A stretch of 64,000 bases of DNA, taken from contig DAOOKJ010000001.1 in the NCBI GenBank assembly GCA_035385585.1, forward strand, positions 5,299-69,298, in the 5' to 3' direction. The stretch's first letter is position 1. The number at the start of each line of letters is the position of its first letter. A program made the translations under genes and the position numbers. The DNA is from DAOOKJ01 sp035385585. GTDB taxonomy: Bacteria; Patescibacteriota; Minisyncoccia; UBA6257. Below, in pieces: positions 40,448 to 49,930 of the stretch. The notes under the pieces were generated by a model that was not told the origin of the DNA, made no database searches, and saw nothing but the letters and a program-made list of their open reading frames with translations.

Positions 40448-41689
40448 CTATTTACATTGACGATTTGCAACTTGAAGATGGAGATGAGGTTCATCCGCTA
40501 AAGTTGCATATGATCCATACTCATTATAAATATTTAAGCCAAGATTTTTTAACTGGGCATCTTTCATATTTTTAGGGCTGCACCAATCGCCCGCGTTTCC
40601 CATATTGCAGAGATATTCTGAGAATTTACCGAGGCAGGTAGTTACACTGACGGTACTATTTGATTTTGGGACAAGGGTTAAATCAACCGCTTTTCCTTTT
40701 TCATGACAAAAATAATTACTCGTACAGTAATAGTGGGCACGGATAAAAGGACCGATTTGAGAAAGTTGGCAACCAGGATTTGATTGCCAGTTTTCAAATT
40801 TATCATATATTCTTGAGATTGCTTCAAGTAGTTTAGAATCAATTGTGGTTTCAGGAAAATTTTTAACTGTATTATCAACATTTGAAGTACAACTATCAAA
40901 ATGACCGGCGGTTTCAGCAGGAGAAATCAATTTTCCATCTCGAGTGTCTATAAGATCCTGTTCGGTCCAATTAATATTTGTTTTCATTGCCTTATTTACA
41001 AAACTATTGTAGAAAAAAGAGACTCCTAGTTGTCTACTTTTTGCGATTACCTCTTCAGCCAAATTACTCGGCTGGGGACTAATGCTAGTCGGAGGAGATA
41101 TTCCTATTTCGGGCCTTCTTAAAATATCCGGATTAATGGTATAAAGTATTAGCCAGAAACCAAATAGCAAAATTAAACCAATAACAGCGTTAGTGATTGT
41201 TTCTTGGGCTGATTTTTGTTTTTTTGTATCTCCCCCGGAAATCATATATTGGATTCCACCTACAATAATCATCACAAAAGCCAAAATTCCACTGATTGAA
41301 AAGGCGGCTTGTATAATACGTGCTACTAAGTCTGATAAACTCATTGCTTCAAGTTGTTCTCCTTTTTTTGCTATTAAGGGAATACCAGTTTCAAATATAT
41401 AAGGAATTTTTCTCATTTGAAATTTAATGTCTTCTGATTTGGCACAAATAATTTTTTCTTGAAAAGTATCCTCGTTTTCAATATACTCTATGTTGCAGAC
41501 AGGATCTTCGTTCTCTGGACATTCGCAGGGAAATTCATTGTTTTTTGTGTATAAGCATAATTTGTTTTTGTCAGTATTTTTACGTCCTAAATAACCGTCT
41601 CCGCATTGGTCTTTAGCTATCGCTAGTTTTACTGTCATCGGTAAAATTAAAATTATTGCTAAAATTATAATTTTGGTATTTTTTTTCAT
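40448..41689 (-). CDS. VirB2-like membrane domain fused to M15-type peptidase domain
   Basis: The 413-residue protein has a signal peptide (IIILAIILILPMTVKLAIA) and a Cys-rich segment (about 27-85). Two VirB2-like helices follow (about 125-150 and 165-185) with the loop SGGDTKKQKSAQE. The C-terminal domain (about 215-413) contains HEKGKAVD, an exact HxxGxAxD zinc motif of M15/VanY DD-peptidases, and DEPHLHLQV with the distal His. It would combine a pilin-like membrane part with a peptidoglycan-cutting domain. It is the last gene of the secretion operon, 8 nt after virB4. Confidence 0.8.
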   Translation of the reverse strand: MKKNTKIIILAIILILPMTVKLAIAKDQCGDGYLGRKNTDKNKLCLYTKNNEFPCECPENEDPVCNIEYIENEDTFQEKIICAKSEDIKFQMRKIPYIFETGIPLIAKKGEQLEAMSLSDLVARIIQAAFSISGILAFVMIIVGGIQYMISGGDTKKQKSAQETITNAVIGLILLFGFWLILYTINPDILRRPEIGISPPTSISPQPSNLAEEVIAKSRQLGVSFFYNSFVNKAMKTNINWTEQDLIDTRDGKLISPAETAGHFDSCTSNVDNTVKNFPETTIDSKLLEAISRIYDKFENWQSNPGCQLSQIGPFIRAHYYCTSNYFCHEKGKAVDLTLVPKSNSTVSVTTCLGKFSEYLCNMGNAGDWCSPKNMKDAQLKNLGLNIYNEYGSYATLADEPHLHLQVANRQCK

Positions 41690-41697
41690 ATGATTTA

Positions 41698-43476
41698 TTA
41701 TAATTGTCTCTCTTTTATTTTTTGAATTTCTAGTATTTGAGCAGGATTAGAGGTGATAATTTGGTCTTCTGCATAAGAAGCCAGAACTTGGATTGCTGCA
41801 TGTTTATCTTCGGCTAAAAAAAGTCCAGTTCCAACTGCTGCCTGTAAAAGAATTGCTTTTTCTTGTTCAGTGAGATTAAAAGCCCTCGCTAATATATCAA
41901 TATTAGCTGGCGATTGTTTTAATAATAAAGCTAAAGATGAATTAGTTATTATTGGTTTGCCATATGGAGAGTTAAGCACATCTTCTATATCCTGAGTAAT
42001 AAAGGTAACACCCATATAATACTTTCTTGCCCTTTTAACTAAACTAAAAAGAAAAGATGCGCTTTCCTCATATTTTAATAGCCACCATCCTTCATCAATG
42101 GCTGTTAATCTCTTTTTGAGATTTTTTCTGATTGCAGTCCAGATATAATTTAAAACAACATACATAGCAATTGGCCTTAACTCTTCTTCCAGATCTCTAA
42201 TTCCAAAGACCACTAAACGATTATTAATGTCAATATTTGACTGTTGATTGAAAAAACCAGCGTAGGTTCCTTTTGTGTATTTGTAAAGTTTGGCTGATAG
42301 ATCTCCTCCTCCCTCTATTCCTTTTAAAATTTCCTGTAAATCCTCAAGTAAAGGAGGAGTTTTGCTTTCGTTGATATTTTCTGGAAAAATATCCCTTGAA
42401 GCATAAGTTTGGACCAGAGCATTATCAAGAATAATTTCTTCTTGGGCTGACAGTCCTCCGACCATTAATTTTATTAGTCCAATAAGATTTAAAATATGGC
42501 TTCTGAAGACTTCTTCGTTTGTTTCGCCAGCAGTAACTATTGGTATTTCAAACGGATTAATGTGGTCATCCGAACCAACAGAAATTTTAAAATAGCTTCC
42601 GCCAATACTTTCTGTTAAATAGGCGTATTCGTATTCAGGGTCAATAATTAAGATATCTGTTCCTAAAAGCAAAGACCTTAAAATTTCTAATTTCACCGCA
42701 TAACTTTTACCAGCGCCAGCTTGGGCTAAAACTATCATATTGGCATTTTGGAGAGTGAATCTGTCAAAAATAATTAAACTACTGTTATGCTGGTTTATGC
42801 CATAAAGAACTCCCTTGTTATCACTTAAATCAAGAGAGACAAAAGGAAATATTGTTGAAGCCGGTTGAGAGTTTAAAGGGTTAGTAATCAACAACCTATC
42901 AAGTTCTAAGGGAAGACAAGATTCAAAACCTTCGTACATTCGAAAAACAGCCGGCTTAGCATAAACCATTATTTGTTCCAACAAAGATTCAATTCTTTTT
43001 TCTGTTTCCTTTAACTTTTCTTTAGTGTCGGCATAAAAAGTAATATAAACTCCGACATCAAATAATTTTTCTTCTTGTTGTAAAATTAGATTCCTTAAAT
43101 CTTCTATATTTTGGAGGGCAGTCTCAAGAAGAGGATTTCTAACCACCCCCCTTTCTGCTTCAATAGAAATTTGCGCCTGAATTTCGGCTGATTTTTTTCT
43201 TAACATTCTTAAAACTTTATTTGTATCTAAAGGATGAAAATAGACTGCAATATTAAAACTTTCATCAAGGTTGACCAAAGAAGAAAACCAATTACTGGCT
43301 AAATAATTTGGGTAGGTGAGGATAAATAAGGTGGAACAGTATCTATCACCCAATTTTATAAAATTTGGCGAGACTTCTAAACCAGCAGGGGCAATCAAAT
43401 CTTGCAAAGTAGAAATAGCTTGACGATAATTAGCAGGGGATTCTCCTTTAGTTTGAAACAAATTGAAAGTAGCCAT
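41698..43476 (-). CDS. virB4: VirB4-like type IV secretion ATPase (C-terminal part of a split VirB4)
   Basis: The 592-residue protein has an N-terminal VirB4-like segment and a RecA-type motor: Walker A AQAGAGKSYAVK at about residue 257 and Walker B RLTAIDEGWWLL at about 455. ITQDIEDVLNSPYG and SSLALLLKQSPANID are typical of VirB4/TraC. It should energise pilus or substrate export at the inner membrane. ATG at 43476 is 1 nt after the stop of the related upstream gene. Together the two cover a full VirB4, so the family appears split here, as is common in this phylum. Confidence 0.9.
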   Translation of the reverse strand: MATFNLFQTKGESPANYRQAISTLQDLIAPAGLEVSPNFIKLGDRYCSTLFILTYPNYLASNWFSSLVNLDESFNIAVYFHPLDTNKVLRMLRKKSAEIQAQISIEAERGVVRNPLLETALQNIEDLRNLILQQEEKLFDVGVYITFYADTKEKLKETEKRIESLLEQIMVYAKPAVFRMYEGFESCLPLELDRLLITNPLNSQPASTIFPFVSLDLSDNKGVLYGINQHNSSLIIFDRFTLQNANMIVLAQAGAGKSYAVKLEILRSLLLGTDILIIDPEYEYAYLTESIGGSYFKISVGSDDHINPFEIPIVTAGETNEEVFRSHILNLIGLIKLMVGGLSAQEEIILDNALVQTYASRDIFPENINESKTPPLLEDLQEILKGIEGGGDLSAKLYKYTKGTYAGFFNQQSNIDINNRLVVFGIRDLEEELRPIAMYVVLNYIWTAIRKNLKKRLTAIDEGWWLLKYEESASFLFSLVKRARKYYMGVTFITQDIEDVLNSPYGKPIITNSSLALLLKQSPANIDILARAFNLTEQEKAILLQAAVGTGLFLAEDKHAAIQVLASYAEDQIITSNPAQILEIQKIKERQL

Positions 43477-43477
43477 G

Positions 43478-44158
43478 TTATTTATTTTCAGATTCCTCAG
43501 CAGAAATAATTTCTTTTTCAGCAGAACTGGGATTGTAGAAACCAAAAAAAAGTTCGATTAATTCTCTTGTAGTTAGAAAATTGGTATTCAATCCGAGGCG
43601 GGACAACCCAGCAACAACGTCTGTTTGGCGTATCATCAATTGTTGATGCGATCTTTCAAATTCTTCTTCATTTAAAGGAGTAATATTGGAGAAAGATTCT
43701 CTTTTTAGATTAATAACCCCCTTTAAGGTATTTTTAATTTCTTCTAAAAAATTTGTCGTTTTAATAATGACGGGGTCATAAGGAATTACAACGAAGAATT
43801 GTTTCTTCATAATAGCATTTTGGGCAACTAATTCACTGACAAAATTAAGATAATCCTCTCCTTGAATTTTTAATAGTTCATTTTGCTCTTTTGATGTTTG
43901 TTTTTCAAGATAGTCAAGATAAGGATTAATATTTATTCTGAGAGAACGAATTACTACCTCTAGGGAGAATTCCAAATGATTTAAAAGTTGTTGCCACCCA
44001 TTTAAGTAGGCAGTAACTTCTTCGCTTGATTTTAAATCCAGATTTATTCCTTTGACTTCTAAAACAGAACGGAGGGAGCCATTTTTTAAAATTATAATCC
44101 CTTTTTTGATTTCTTGGATAGGAATTAAATTTTGACTGGAAAAAGTTTCTTTTGCCAT
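43478..44158 (-). CDS. TraC/VirB4 N-terminal-like protein
   Basis: The 226-residue protein has an N-terminus of TraC type (QNLIPIQEIKKGIIILKNGSLRSVLEVKGIN; short: IQEIKKGIIILKNG) and a region SFSNITPLNEEEFERSHQQLMIRQ matching the segment of VirB4 before the motor. No Walker motif is present. It lies between PrgI and the VirB4 ATPase with 1-nt gaps on both sides, suggesting tight coupling. ATG at 44167 would add three residues and overlap prgI. Confidence 0.8.
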   Translation of the reverse strand: MAKETFSSQNLIPIQEIKKGIIILKNGSLRSVLEVKGINLDLKSSEEVTAYLNGWQQLLNHLEFSLEVVIRSLRININPYLDYLEKQTSKEQNELLKIQGEDYLNFVSELVAQNAIMKKQFFVVIPYDPVIIKTTNFLEEIKNTLKGVINLKRESFSNITPLNEEEFERSHQQLMIRQTDVVAGLSRLGLNTNFLTTRELIELFFGFYNPSSAEKEIISAEESENK

Positions 44159-44159
44159 A

Positions 44160-44567
44160 TTATTCATCTAAAATATTTGAAAGGTCTTTTACTAGTTGAG
44201 TATCTAATTGTTTTTTGGCATAGGTTGACGGAGAAACTATTTGGTGTTCTTTACTTTTACTGGGAGTTTCTTTGTAAGAATAAGTGGGGATATTTTTTTC
44301 CCAGACATATTGTTTTGGTAACCAGAGATGGCGAATTATCGCCCCAACTAATTTATAAATATAAATATTATTTAATCTGCCAAACGTTATTGCTAAAATT
44401 AAGGGAGTAAATATCGCCGCAATAATTATCCAAAACCATTTTGGGAGAATAAACCAGAACAGAACTAAAACAGCGCCGTAGCCAACTAAAATTGACAACT
44501 GAGTGAAATTTAAGATTCCCATTAACTTTGTTTCCTCTTTTATAAATTGCGGTACTGGATAAGCCAT
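44160..44567 (-). CDS. PrgI-family membrane protein
   Basis: The 135-residue protein begins MAYPVPQFIKEETKLMG and has two close hydrophobic helices (about 24-64), then a basic cytosolic part. This is the PrgI pattern found next to VirB4/TraC-like genes in Gram-positive conjugation systems and CPR genomes. I chose ATG at 44567, which is 5 nt after the preceding stop; ATG at 44585 would add six residues and overlap it. It likely forms part of the secretion channel base. Confidence 0.88.
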   Translation of the reverse strand: MAYPVPQFIKEETKLMGILNFTQLSILVGYGAVLVLFWFILPKWFWIIIAAIFTPLILAITFGRLNNIYIYKLVGAIIRHLWLPKQYVWEKNIPTYSYKETPSKSKEHQIVSPSTYAKKQLDTQLVKDLSNILDE

Positions 44568-44571
44568 AATT

Positions 44572-45846
44572 TTAAGTTTCGCCAAATGGTTTTTCTGGCC
44601 GATATTTTTTGTAAGAGATGGGTTGTTTTACTTCTGGTAATTCTTCTTTTTTTTCTTCTGTTTCTTTGATTTTCATTTCAAAGATAGAAGATTTATTCTG
44701 AGTTTTTGGAGGGCCCGCTTCTGCTTTAGGAAAATTATTGTTTTTTCCAGCGACTACTTTTGAGATTTGAGAAATTTTCGCTACTGCTTTTTCTTGTTTT
44801 TGTTCTTGTTTTGGATTTTGAGAAGTTTTTGGTATTTCTGTTATTTTTTCCATTTCTTCAACTATTTTTGGTGTTTCTATTTTTCTTGAAGTCATTGTTT
44901 TCAGCAATGCTTCTTTGATTTTTTCTTTTTTTTCTGGAGGAATTTCTGGCAGAGAGATAGGTTGAATATCTATCTCTTTTTGAATTGGTTTTTCTATTTG
45001 GATTTCAACTGCTTCAGGAATTTTTACCTCAGTTAATTTTATTTCTTCTTTCTCTGTTTCTGTTTGAGTTCCTTTAATTTCAATCGGCTTTATAGTTTGC
45101 TCTAAAGGTTTTTTTCTTTCTTCAGATTCTTTTTGAGTTTTTATTTGTTCTGTTTTGAAAGTTGCGAGTGGAGGAGTCGTAACAGGTGGAGTTTTTAAAA
45201 TATTTGAAGGAGAAACTGTTTTGATTTTTTCTTTTTTTTCTGGAGGAATTTCTGGCAGAGAGATAGATTGAATATCTATCTCTTTTTGAATTGGTTTTTC
45301 TATTTGGATTTCAACTGCTTCAGGAATTTTTACCTCAGTTAATTTTATTTCTTCTTTCTCTGTTTCTGTTTGAGTTCCTTTAATTTCAATCGGCTTTATA
45401 GTTTGCTCTAAAGGTTTTTTTCTTTCTTCAGATTCTTTTTGAGTTTTTATTTGTTCTGTTTTGAAAGTTGCGAGTGGAGGAGTCGTAACAGGTGGAGTTT
45501 TTAAAATATTTGAAGGAGAAACTGTTTTGATTTTTAGCGGCTGTATTTGTTTCAATTCGTTCTTGAACGGCTCAATAATTTTTTGCTGGATAATTTTGTC
45601 TAATATTTCTATTGAAGAATTTGGGATATTTAATTGTTTGCGCAGTTCTTCTTTAAATTTTTCTACTGGAATAACACCCAATAAGGTATTGGCTACAATA
45701 TCCCCCATTTTTACTGCTTGATTGTCATCGAGTTTTGCCAGATTAGCGGCGTCTTTTAAAAGAAGGGAAAATTCCTCAGTAAATAAAAAATCTTGGATTG
45801 GTTTAGGTGCTTTCTCTAATAATTGTTGAAACTCAAAGTCAACCAT
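44572..45846 (-). CDS. Secretion-operon protein with recent internal tandem duplication
   Basis: The 424-residue protein has a helical N-terminal part (about 1-100; FEFQQLLEKAPKPIQDFLF, NTLLGVIPVEKFKEELRKQL). A charged, Pro/Glu/Lys-rich disordered tail follows. The tail contains two copies of a 102-residue unit (KTVSPSNILKTPPVTT... to ...PPEKKEKIK) that differ by one residue, Ser versus Pro. No membrane helix is seen. It sits between the VirB6-like gene and PrgI, 4 nt from the latter. Function unknown; possibly a cytosolic factor tethered to the secretion machine. Confidence 0.8.
   Translation of the reverse strand: MVDFEFQQLLEKAPKPIQDFLFTEEFSLLLKDAANLAKLDDNQAVKMGDIVANTLLGVIPVEKFKEELRKQLNIPNSSIEILDKIIQQKIIEPFKNELKQIQPLKIKTVSPSNILKTPPVTTPPLATFKTEQIKTQKESEERKKPLEQTIKPIEIKGTQTETEKEEIKLTEVKIPEAVEIQIEKPIQKEIDIQSISLPEIPPEKKEKIKTVSPSNILKTPPVTTPPLATFKTEQIKTQKESEERKKPLEQTIKPIEIKGTQTETEKEEIKLTEVKIPEAVEIQIEKPIQKEIDIQPISLPEIPPEKKEKIKEALLKTMTSRKIETPKIVEEMEKITEIPKTSQNPKQEQKQEKAVAKISQISKVVAGKNNNFPKAEAGPPKTQNKSSIFEMKIKETEEKKEELPEVKQPISYKKYRPEKPFGET
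44914..45535. repeat. 306-bp in-frame tandem duplication, one mismatch
   Basis: Bases 44914-45229 and 45220-45535 match at an offset of 306 bp over 316 bp with a single difference (G at 44961, A at 45267). The unit is a whole number of codons (102), so the frame is kept. Confidence 0.95.
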
Positions 45847-45866
45847 ACATTCTGAAAGAGATTAAT

Positions 45867-48257
45867 TTAAGCTAAAGTTTCTTCGCTTTCGTCATTTTCT
45901 TCTTCTTCTCTCTTTGAAGGTGGGGCTCCAAATATTTCTCTAAGAGGATATGAGGCTCGGCGCATTTCATTAAATTTCTTTTCCATTTCCGGCATCTTTT
46001 TAAGTATCCTCATGAATAAGCCATCTCCTCCACCCCAACCCTTTGCTTTAAGATCCTTTTCTCCAATTGATTGCATAAAGGCTGCTACTTGAGCCGGCGA
46101 TAAATTATTCAGGATTTCTGTCAAAATAATTTTAATAGTTTCCTCGGCTGCTTCGGCGCCTGCTTTTTTGGCTTTTTCTTTTGCCTCTTCTTCTGACAGC
46201 CCTGCTTGTCGATATTCATCATATTTCTTTTTTTCTGTTTCAATTTGCGCCTGCTTGCTGTAATGTTCTATAAAGCCAGCTCCATCAGTATAATTTTTGA
46301 TATCTATACTTTTCATTGTGGCTAAGTTACTTACCCCGGCCTCTATACTAGGTTTGACCACTGTTAATTTTTTGGTTTCAGGGTCAATCGTAAATTTATG
46401 AGGGGCGGCAGTAGCAATAAGCTTAGAATTGAACTTTCTATCATCAATATTATCTTCAATAAATTGTGTCTGGCTATCTGTGAATCCCCATCCTTTTTCA
46501 GCAGCATAATGAATGCCGCCAATAAAGCGTTCATAGCCAGCCCTATCAAGTTTTGAGGGTCCTTTAACACTGGCCATTCGTTTAAAGTCTTCTTTCGATA
46601 CACCCTCAAATTCCCCTTCGTATTTTTTGACTCTTTTTTGAGCCTCAGCCGGACCTTCAGTAATCATTTTTAATCCTACCCCTTGCAATCCCGGAATCCG
46701 GCTGCTAGCTAAAGTTTGACCAACTTGTTGATATGGTTTTGATTCTTTTATCGTTTGGATGGTTCTTAGGGCGCCAAAGCCCGCAACTGCCACTCCGGCT
46801 CCAACAATTGCTTTTTGGGCTACTTTATAACCTGATTCAATCTGTTTAATTCCTAAGGCTTTAGCCACGACTTGTACTGCTTGAACGAAAACAACCACTA
46901 ACACTGCATAAGCAGCCAAAGTTATAAAATTCGCTTCATTAAGTTGACTTTGAAGAGTATTAGTAAGTTGATTTAAAATAATGAGAATAAAATATAAAGT
47001 AAAGGCAATGGCAGGCAGAGAAATAATTGCCTGGGTAAAATAATTTCTCCAAGTGTCCCATAAAGGATTCCCGTTCTTTCCTTTAACAGGAATAACAAAA
47101 GCGGCAAAACCCAAAGGAGAGAGAATAAGAGTAAGCCATAAAGTAACTACTCGAGTAACAACAAACAGCAGTAAGCCGATGAATTGGAAAATAAAGGCCC
47201 CGGTTAAAATCAAACCAACAGCCGAACCAATGGTAAAGTTCCAGTCTGCTTTACTAGCAGAAAAAGCACAGGCTAATTTTGTAATCGTTTCGGAAATTAT
47301 TTCCCATAAACTATATCCCCCTCCTTGGGTTAAAAAATAAGTGGTAAGAAAATTAGAAAGATCTACGAGAATACCGCAGATAACTAAACTAAAGTTAACC
47401 AGAAGAGCAATAACAACGATTCTCCAAAGCAGTTTGTCCCAACTATATTCTTTCAATTTTAAAATTGTCGCCAGAGCCATAAAAATAGTAGCAAGAATAA
47501 GTACAAGATTTGCTAAATCTCGGCTAAATTGCCATAACTGAGTTTCGACAACGAAATTTACATAACCACCAAAATTTATAGGGTTTAAAAACCAATCAAA
47601 AGCGCCAATAATAACCCAAAGAATCAGTTTTAAAATTGCGGTGATAGCAGTTAGAATTGCGCCGATTAACCAATTAAAAGGAGAGGAAAGAATGCTCCAG
47701 AAATTTAACCGCGGAAGACCAATCATACATTCAAAATCTGCCTCTTTTCCTCCTTCATAAGAACCAACTAAAAAATTAACACCTCCTCCTCGTATAGTAG
47801 CGGCACTAGAAGATAAAAGTTCAAGTAAGTTTTTGTCAGCTTCGTTAGAAGTTGTACAATAGTTACAAAGTTTCTTTAGGGTTGCATCTGTTTTTCCTGC
47901 GTTTGATTCACAGATAATCTTCATAGCCTTGTCTATATTTTCTGGGCTGAAGTCCTTACAGCCACCGAGTAATAAGTTACGTAAAGCCCAAATTTGTTCC
48001 CCAGTGAAAGGGTCAGGATAAACTAACCAGCTAGTTCTCCCTTCCCAGCTCTTTTTACCAAAGTAAGAAGATAAAGTAGTTGGGCAGCCCGTAGAAGGAC
48101 TACCATTTAATTGGCAGCATAAAAATTTATAATCAGTTCCTGAATTACAAAAACTAGGGTTCTGTGCCTCGCTAGTATTTGGCCTAAATAAGATTATGCT
48201 GCTAAGAAAAAGAAGTCCTATTGCCAATGAAATTTTAGTTTTTGAGAGAATTTTCAT
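45867..48257 (-). CDS. VirB6/TrbL-like polytopic secretion protein
   Basis: The 796-residue protein has a signal peptide (LAIGLLFLSSIILFRPNTSEA) and a Cys-containing external region to about 180. Some seven to eight hydrophobic helices follow (about 185-520), with segments such as LLWRIVVIALLVNFSLVICG and VVTRVVTLWLTLILSPLGFAAFV. A long hydrophilic C-terminal domain (about 530-796) ends in acidic residues. This matches VirB6/TrbL-like channel proteins of CPR secretion clusters. It is followed 20 nt later by the duplicated-domain gene. Confidence 0.82.
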   Translation of the reverse strand: MKILSKTKISLAIGLLFLSSIILFRPNTSEAQNPSFCNSGTDYKFLCCQLNGSPSTGCPTTLSSYFGKKSWEGRTSWLVYPDPFTGEQIWALRNLLLGGCKDFSPENIDKAMKIICESNAGKTDATLKKLCNYCTTSNEADKNLLELLSSSAATIRGGGVNFLVGSYEGGKEADFECMIGLPRLNFWSILSSPFNWLIGAILTAITAILKLILWVIIGAFDWFLNPINFGGYVNFVVETQLWQFSRDLANLVLILATIFMALATILKLKEYSWDKLLWRIVVIALLVNFSLVICGILVDLSNFLTTYFLTQGGGYSLWEIISETITKLACAFSASKADWNFTIGSAVGLILTGAFIFQFIGLLLFVVTRVVTLWLTLILSPLGFAAFVIPVKGKNGNPLWDTWRNYFTQAIISLPAIAFTLYFILIILNQLTNTLQSQLNEANFITLAAYAVLVVVFVQAVQVVAKALGIKQIESGYKVAQKAIVGAGVAVAGFGALRTIQTIKESKPYQQVGQTLASSRIPGLQGVGLKMITEGPAEAQKRVKKYEGEFEGVSKEDFKRMASVKGPSKLDRAGYERFIGGIHYAAEKGWGFTDSQTQFIEDNIDDRKFNSKLIATAAPHKFTIDPETKKLTVVKPSIEAGVSNLATMKSIDIKNYTDGAGFIEHYSKQAQIETEKKKYDEYRQAGLSEEEAKEKAKKAGAEAAEETIKIILTEILNNLSPAQVAAFMQSIGEKDLKAKGWGGGDGLFMRILKKMPEMEKKFNEMRRASYPLREIFGAPPSKREEEENDESEETLA

Positions 48258-48275
48258 TGTAAAGTATTTAATTTG

Positions 48276-49037
48276 TTATTGGGAATGTAATTGATATTCA
48301 GGCAATTTCAAAAAAGCATTGTAGCCGCTAGGAACAAAAGGCATTGTTCTTCTTTCAAAATATTGGCAGGCGTTTTGAAGGTTGGGATATAAAGAAATGA
48401 GATTACAAGCACCTTTTGAGATATAAGGAACAAAAATGTTGGCATGAATATCTTTCATTCTTTTCATAATAATTCCGGCTGCCATACTTGATGGAGGATT
48501 AATGATTTGAAAATTATTGCTTTTGATAAATTGCGGCGGTTGAGGATAACTATTACCGAAAATATTTTTAAAAGGATTATCATTGGTAAAATAACCGTAT
48601 TTCTTTGGGGTTGTCATTCCTTCAGTGGCAAAATAACCTTTTTGAGGGGTGTCCGTGCCGATAAAAGCATAGGGGATTAATCCATAATAAACTTGATATT
48701 CAGGGAAAATATTTTCTAAATTATTCTGTAGATCTTTTGCGCTAAAAGAATAATGTTCAAATACCCCACCCCACCACAAAACTGCTTTTACTACGCACCA
48801 GTCATGGTAAATATTATCATTTGCATCAATGCCACTGGTAAAAGTAATATAATAGGATTCATTTTTAACTACATCGCGAAAATAGCCAATAATATCCCCT
48901 TCTAAATAATAGAACTCCCTACACTCTGTATTATAAACAGTTCGAGCGTTTGTTTTATTTAATGATTTATTTTGTTTAATTAAGCAAAAACTGCCAATTA
49001 ATAGGATAATGGCAATTAGAAGATAGGTTTTTTTCAT
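48276..49037 (-). CDS. Uncharacterised secreted or membrane-anchored protein
   Basis: The 253-residue protein starts MKKTYLLIAIILLIGSFCLIKQ, a signal peptide or anchor, and has an external domain rich in aromatic residues and Pro (FEHYSFSAKDLQ, YGYFTNDNPFKNIFG). Four or five Cys could form disulfides. I do not recognise the family. It is the first gene of the leftward secretion operon, 18 nt before the VirB6-like gene, so it is probably a surface part of that machine. A GTG at 49049 would add four residues. Confidence 0.7.
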   Translation of the reverse strand: MKKTYLLIAIILLIGSFCLIKQNKSLNKTNARTVYNTECREFYYLEGDIIGYFRDVVKNESYYITFTSGIDANDNIYHDWCVVKAVLWWGGVFEHYSFSAKDLQNNLENIFPEYQVYYGLIPYAFIGTDTPQKGYFATEGMTTPKKYGYFTNDNPFKNIFGNSYPQPPQFIKSNNFQIINPPSSMAAGIIMKRMKDIHANIFVPYISKGACNLISLYPNLQNACQYFERRTMPFVPSGYNAFLKLPEYQLHSQ

Positions 49038-49090
49038 AGATAAATTCACAGTTTTTATTTTATTTAATTATACAATAATTATTTTTTAAA

Positions 49091-49909
49091 TCAAAGCAAA
49101 TTTTCGGCTATTTTTTGCCAATCATCTGTAAAGAGGTTTTGGGCCCTTGAATTTGGAGTAATCTTCAATATGTTGAAGATATCCTTTACTTTTTGTTTGT
49201 TTAAAGACAGATTTTCTGAAAGATTATTAATTAATAGCTTTCTTGGTTGAGAAAAACCAGCTTTTATTACTTTAATTACCCCCTCTTTTTCATTTTTACT
49301 GGAAAATATTTCGGGTTTTAAAGCCAATTTAATAATTGCCGAATTTACCTTAGGCTTTGGCCAAAAATTATCTTTTGAAACAAAATCAACAATTTTAATT
49401 TCAAAAAATAATTGGAGGAGAGCTGCTAAAAGATTTGTTTTTGGCGGTTTTGCTTTTATTCTTAGTGCCACTTCTTTTTGTACCATTAAGACGATTATTT
49501 TTGGTTTTTTTTCTAAGTTAATTAAAAGTCGAAAAAGATAAGAAGTAAGATAATAAGGAATATTCCCAACAAGCTTGAAGTTTGACTTTGAGGTTTGTTT
49601 GGCGATTGTTTTTTGGAATTTGGTATTTTTTAAGATATTTCTAATATCCCCTTTAATGATTTTTAAATTAGGATTATTTTTAAACCGCTCTTTTAAAAAA
49701 CTGTACAAAGACAGGTCTTTTTCAATTGCAATAATCTCAACCTCATTTTCTAAAAGAATTTCAGTTAAAGACCCTGTTCCTGGTCCAATTTCAATCACTA
49801 CCTCTTTCGGTTTTAACTCTAACTCTTTAATAATTTTCTCAAAATAACGGCGATTTTTTAAAAAAACTTGACCTAAACGTTTTTTTGGTTTTAGAACTTG
49901 ACTTAACAT
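49091..49909 (-). CDS. rsmA: 16S rRNA adenine(1518/1519)-N6-dimethyltransferase (KsgA)
   Basis: The 272-residue enzyme dimethylates two adenosines near the 3' end of 16S rRNA. It shows the N-terminal KKRLGQVFLKN, motif I VIEIGPGTGSLTE, and motif IV NIPYYLTS, which is typical of RsmA. The C-terminal helical domain includes SQPRKLLINNLSE. Its 5' end overlaps the promoter of the divergent LysM/M23 gene (49898-49925). Confidence 0.96.
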   Translation of the reverse strand: MLSQVLKPKKRLGQVFLKNRRYFEKIIKELELKPKEVVIEIGPGTGSLTEILLENEVEIIAIEKDLSLYSFLKERFKNNPNLKIIKGDIRNILKNTKFQKTIAKQTSKSNFKLVGNIPYYLTSYLFRLLINLEKKPKIIVLMVQKEVALRIKAKPPKTNLLAALLQLFFEIKIVDFVSKDNFWPKPKVNSAIIKLALKPEIFSSKNEKEGVIKVIKAGFSQPRKLLINNLSENLSLNKQKVKDIFNILKITPNSRAQNLFTDDWQKIAENLL

Positions 49910-49925
49910 AATGGTTTGATAAAAT
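49898..49925 (+). promoter_or_regulatory. Promoter of the LysM/M23 gene
   Basis: TTGACT (49898-49903), 16-nt spacer and TAAAAT (49920-49925). The -35 lies within the first codons of rsmA on the other strand. The predicted start is about 49932. Confidence 0.65.
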
Positions 49926-49930
49926 AGAAG

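Noticed and set aside
40448..49037. Complete conjugative element
   Set aside because: No relaxase, coupling protein, integrase or attachment sites are visible; the cluster is better seen as a chromosomal secretion or pilus system.
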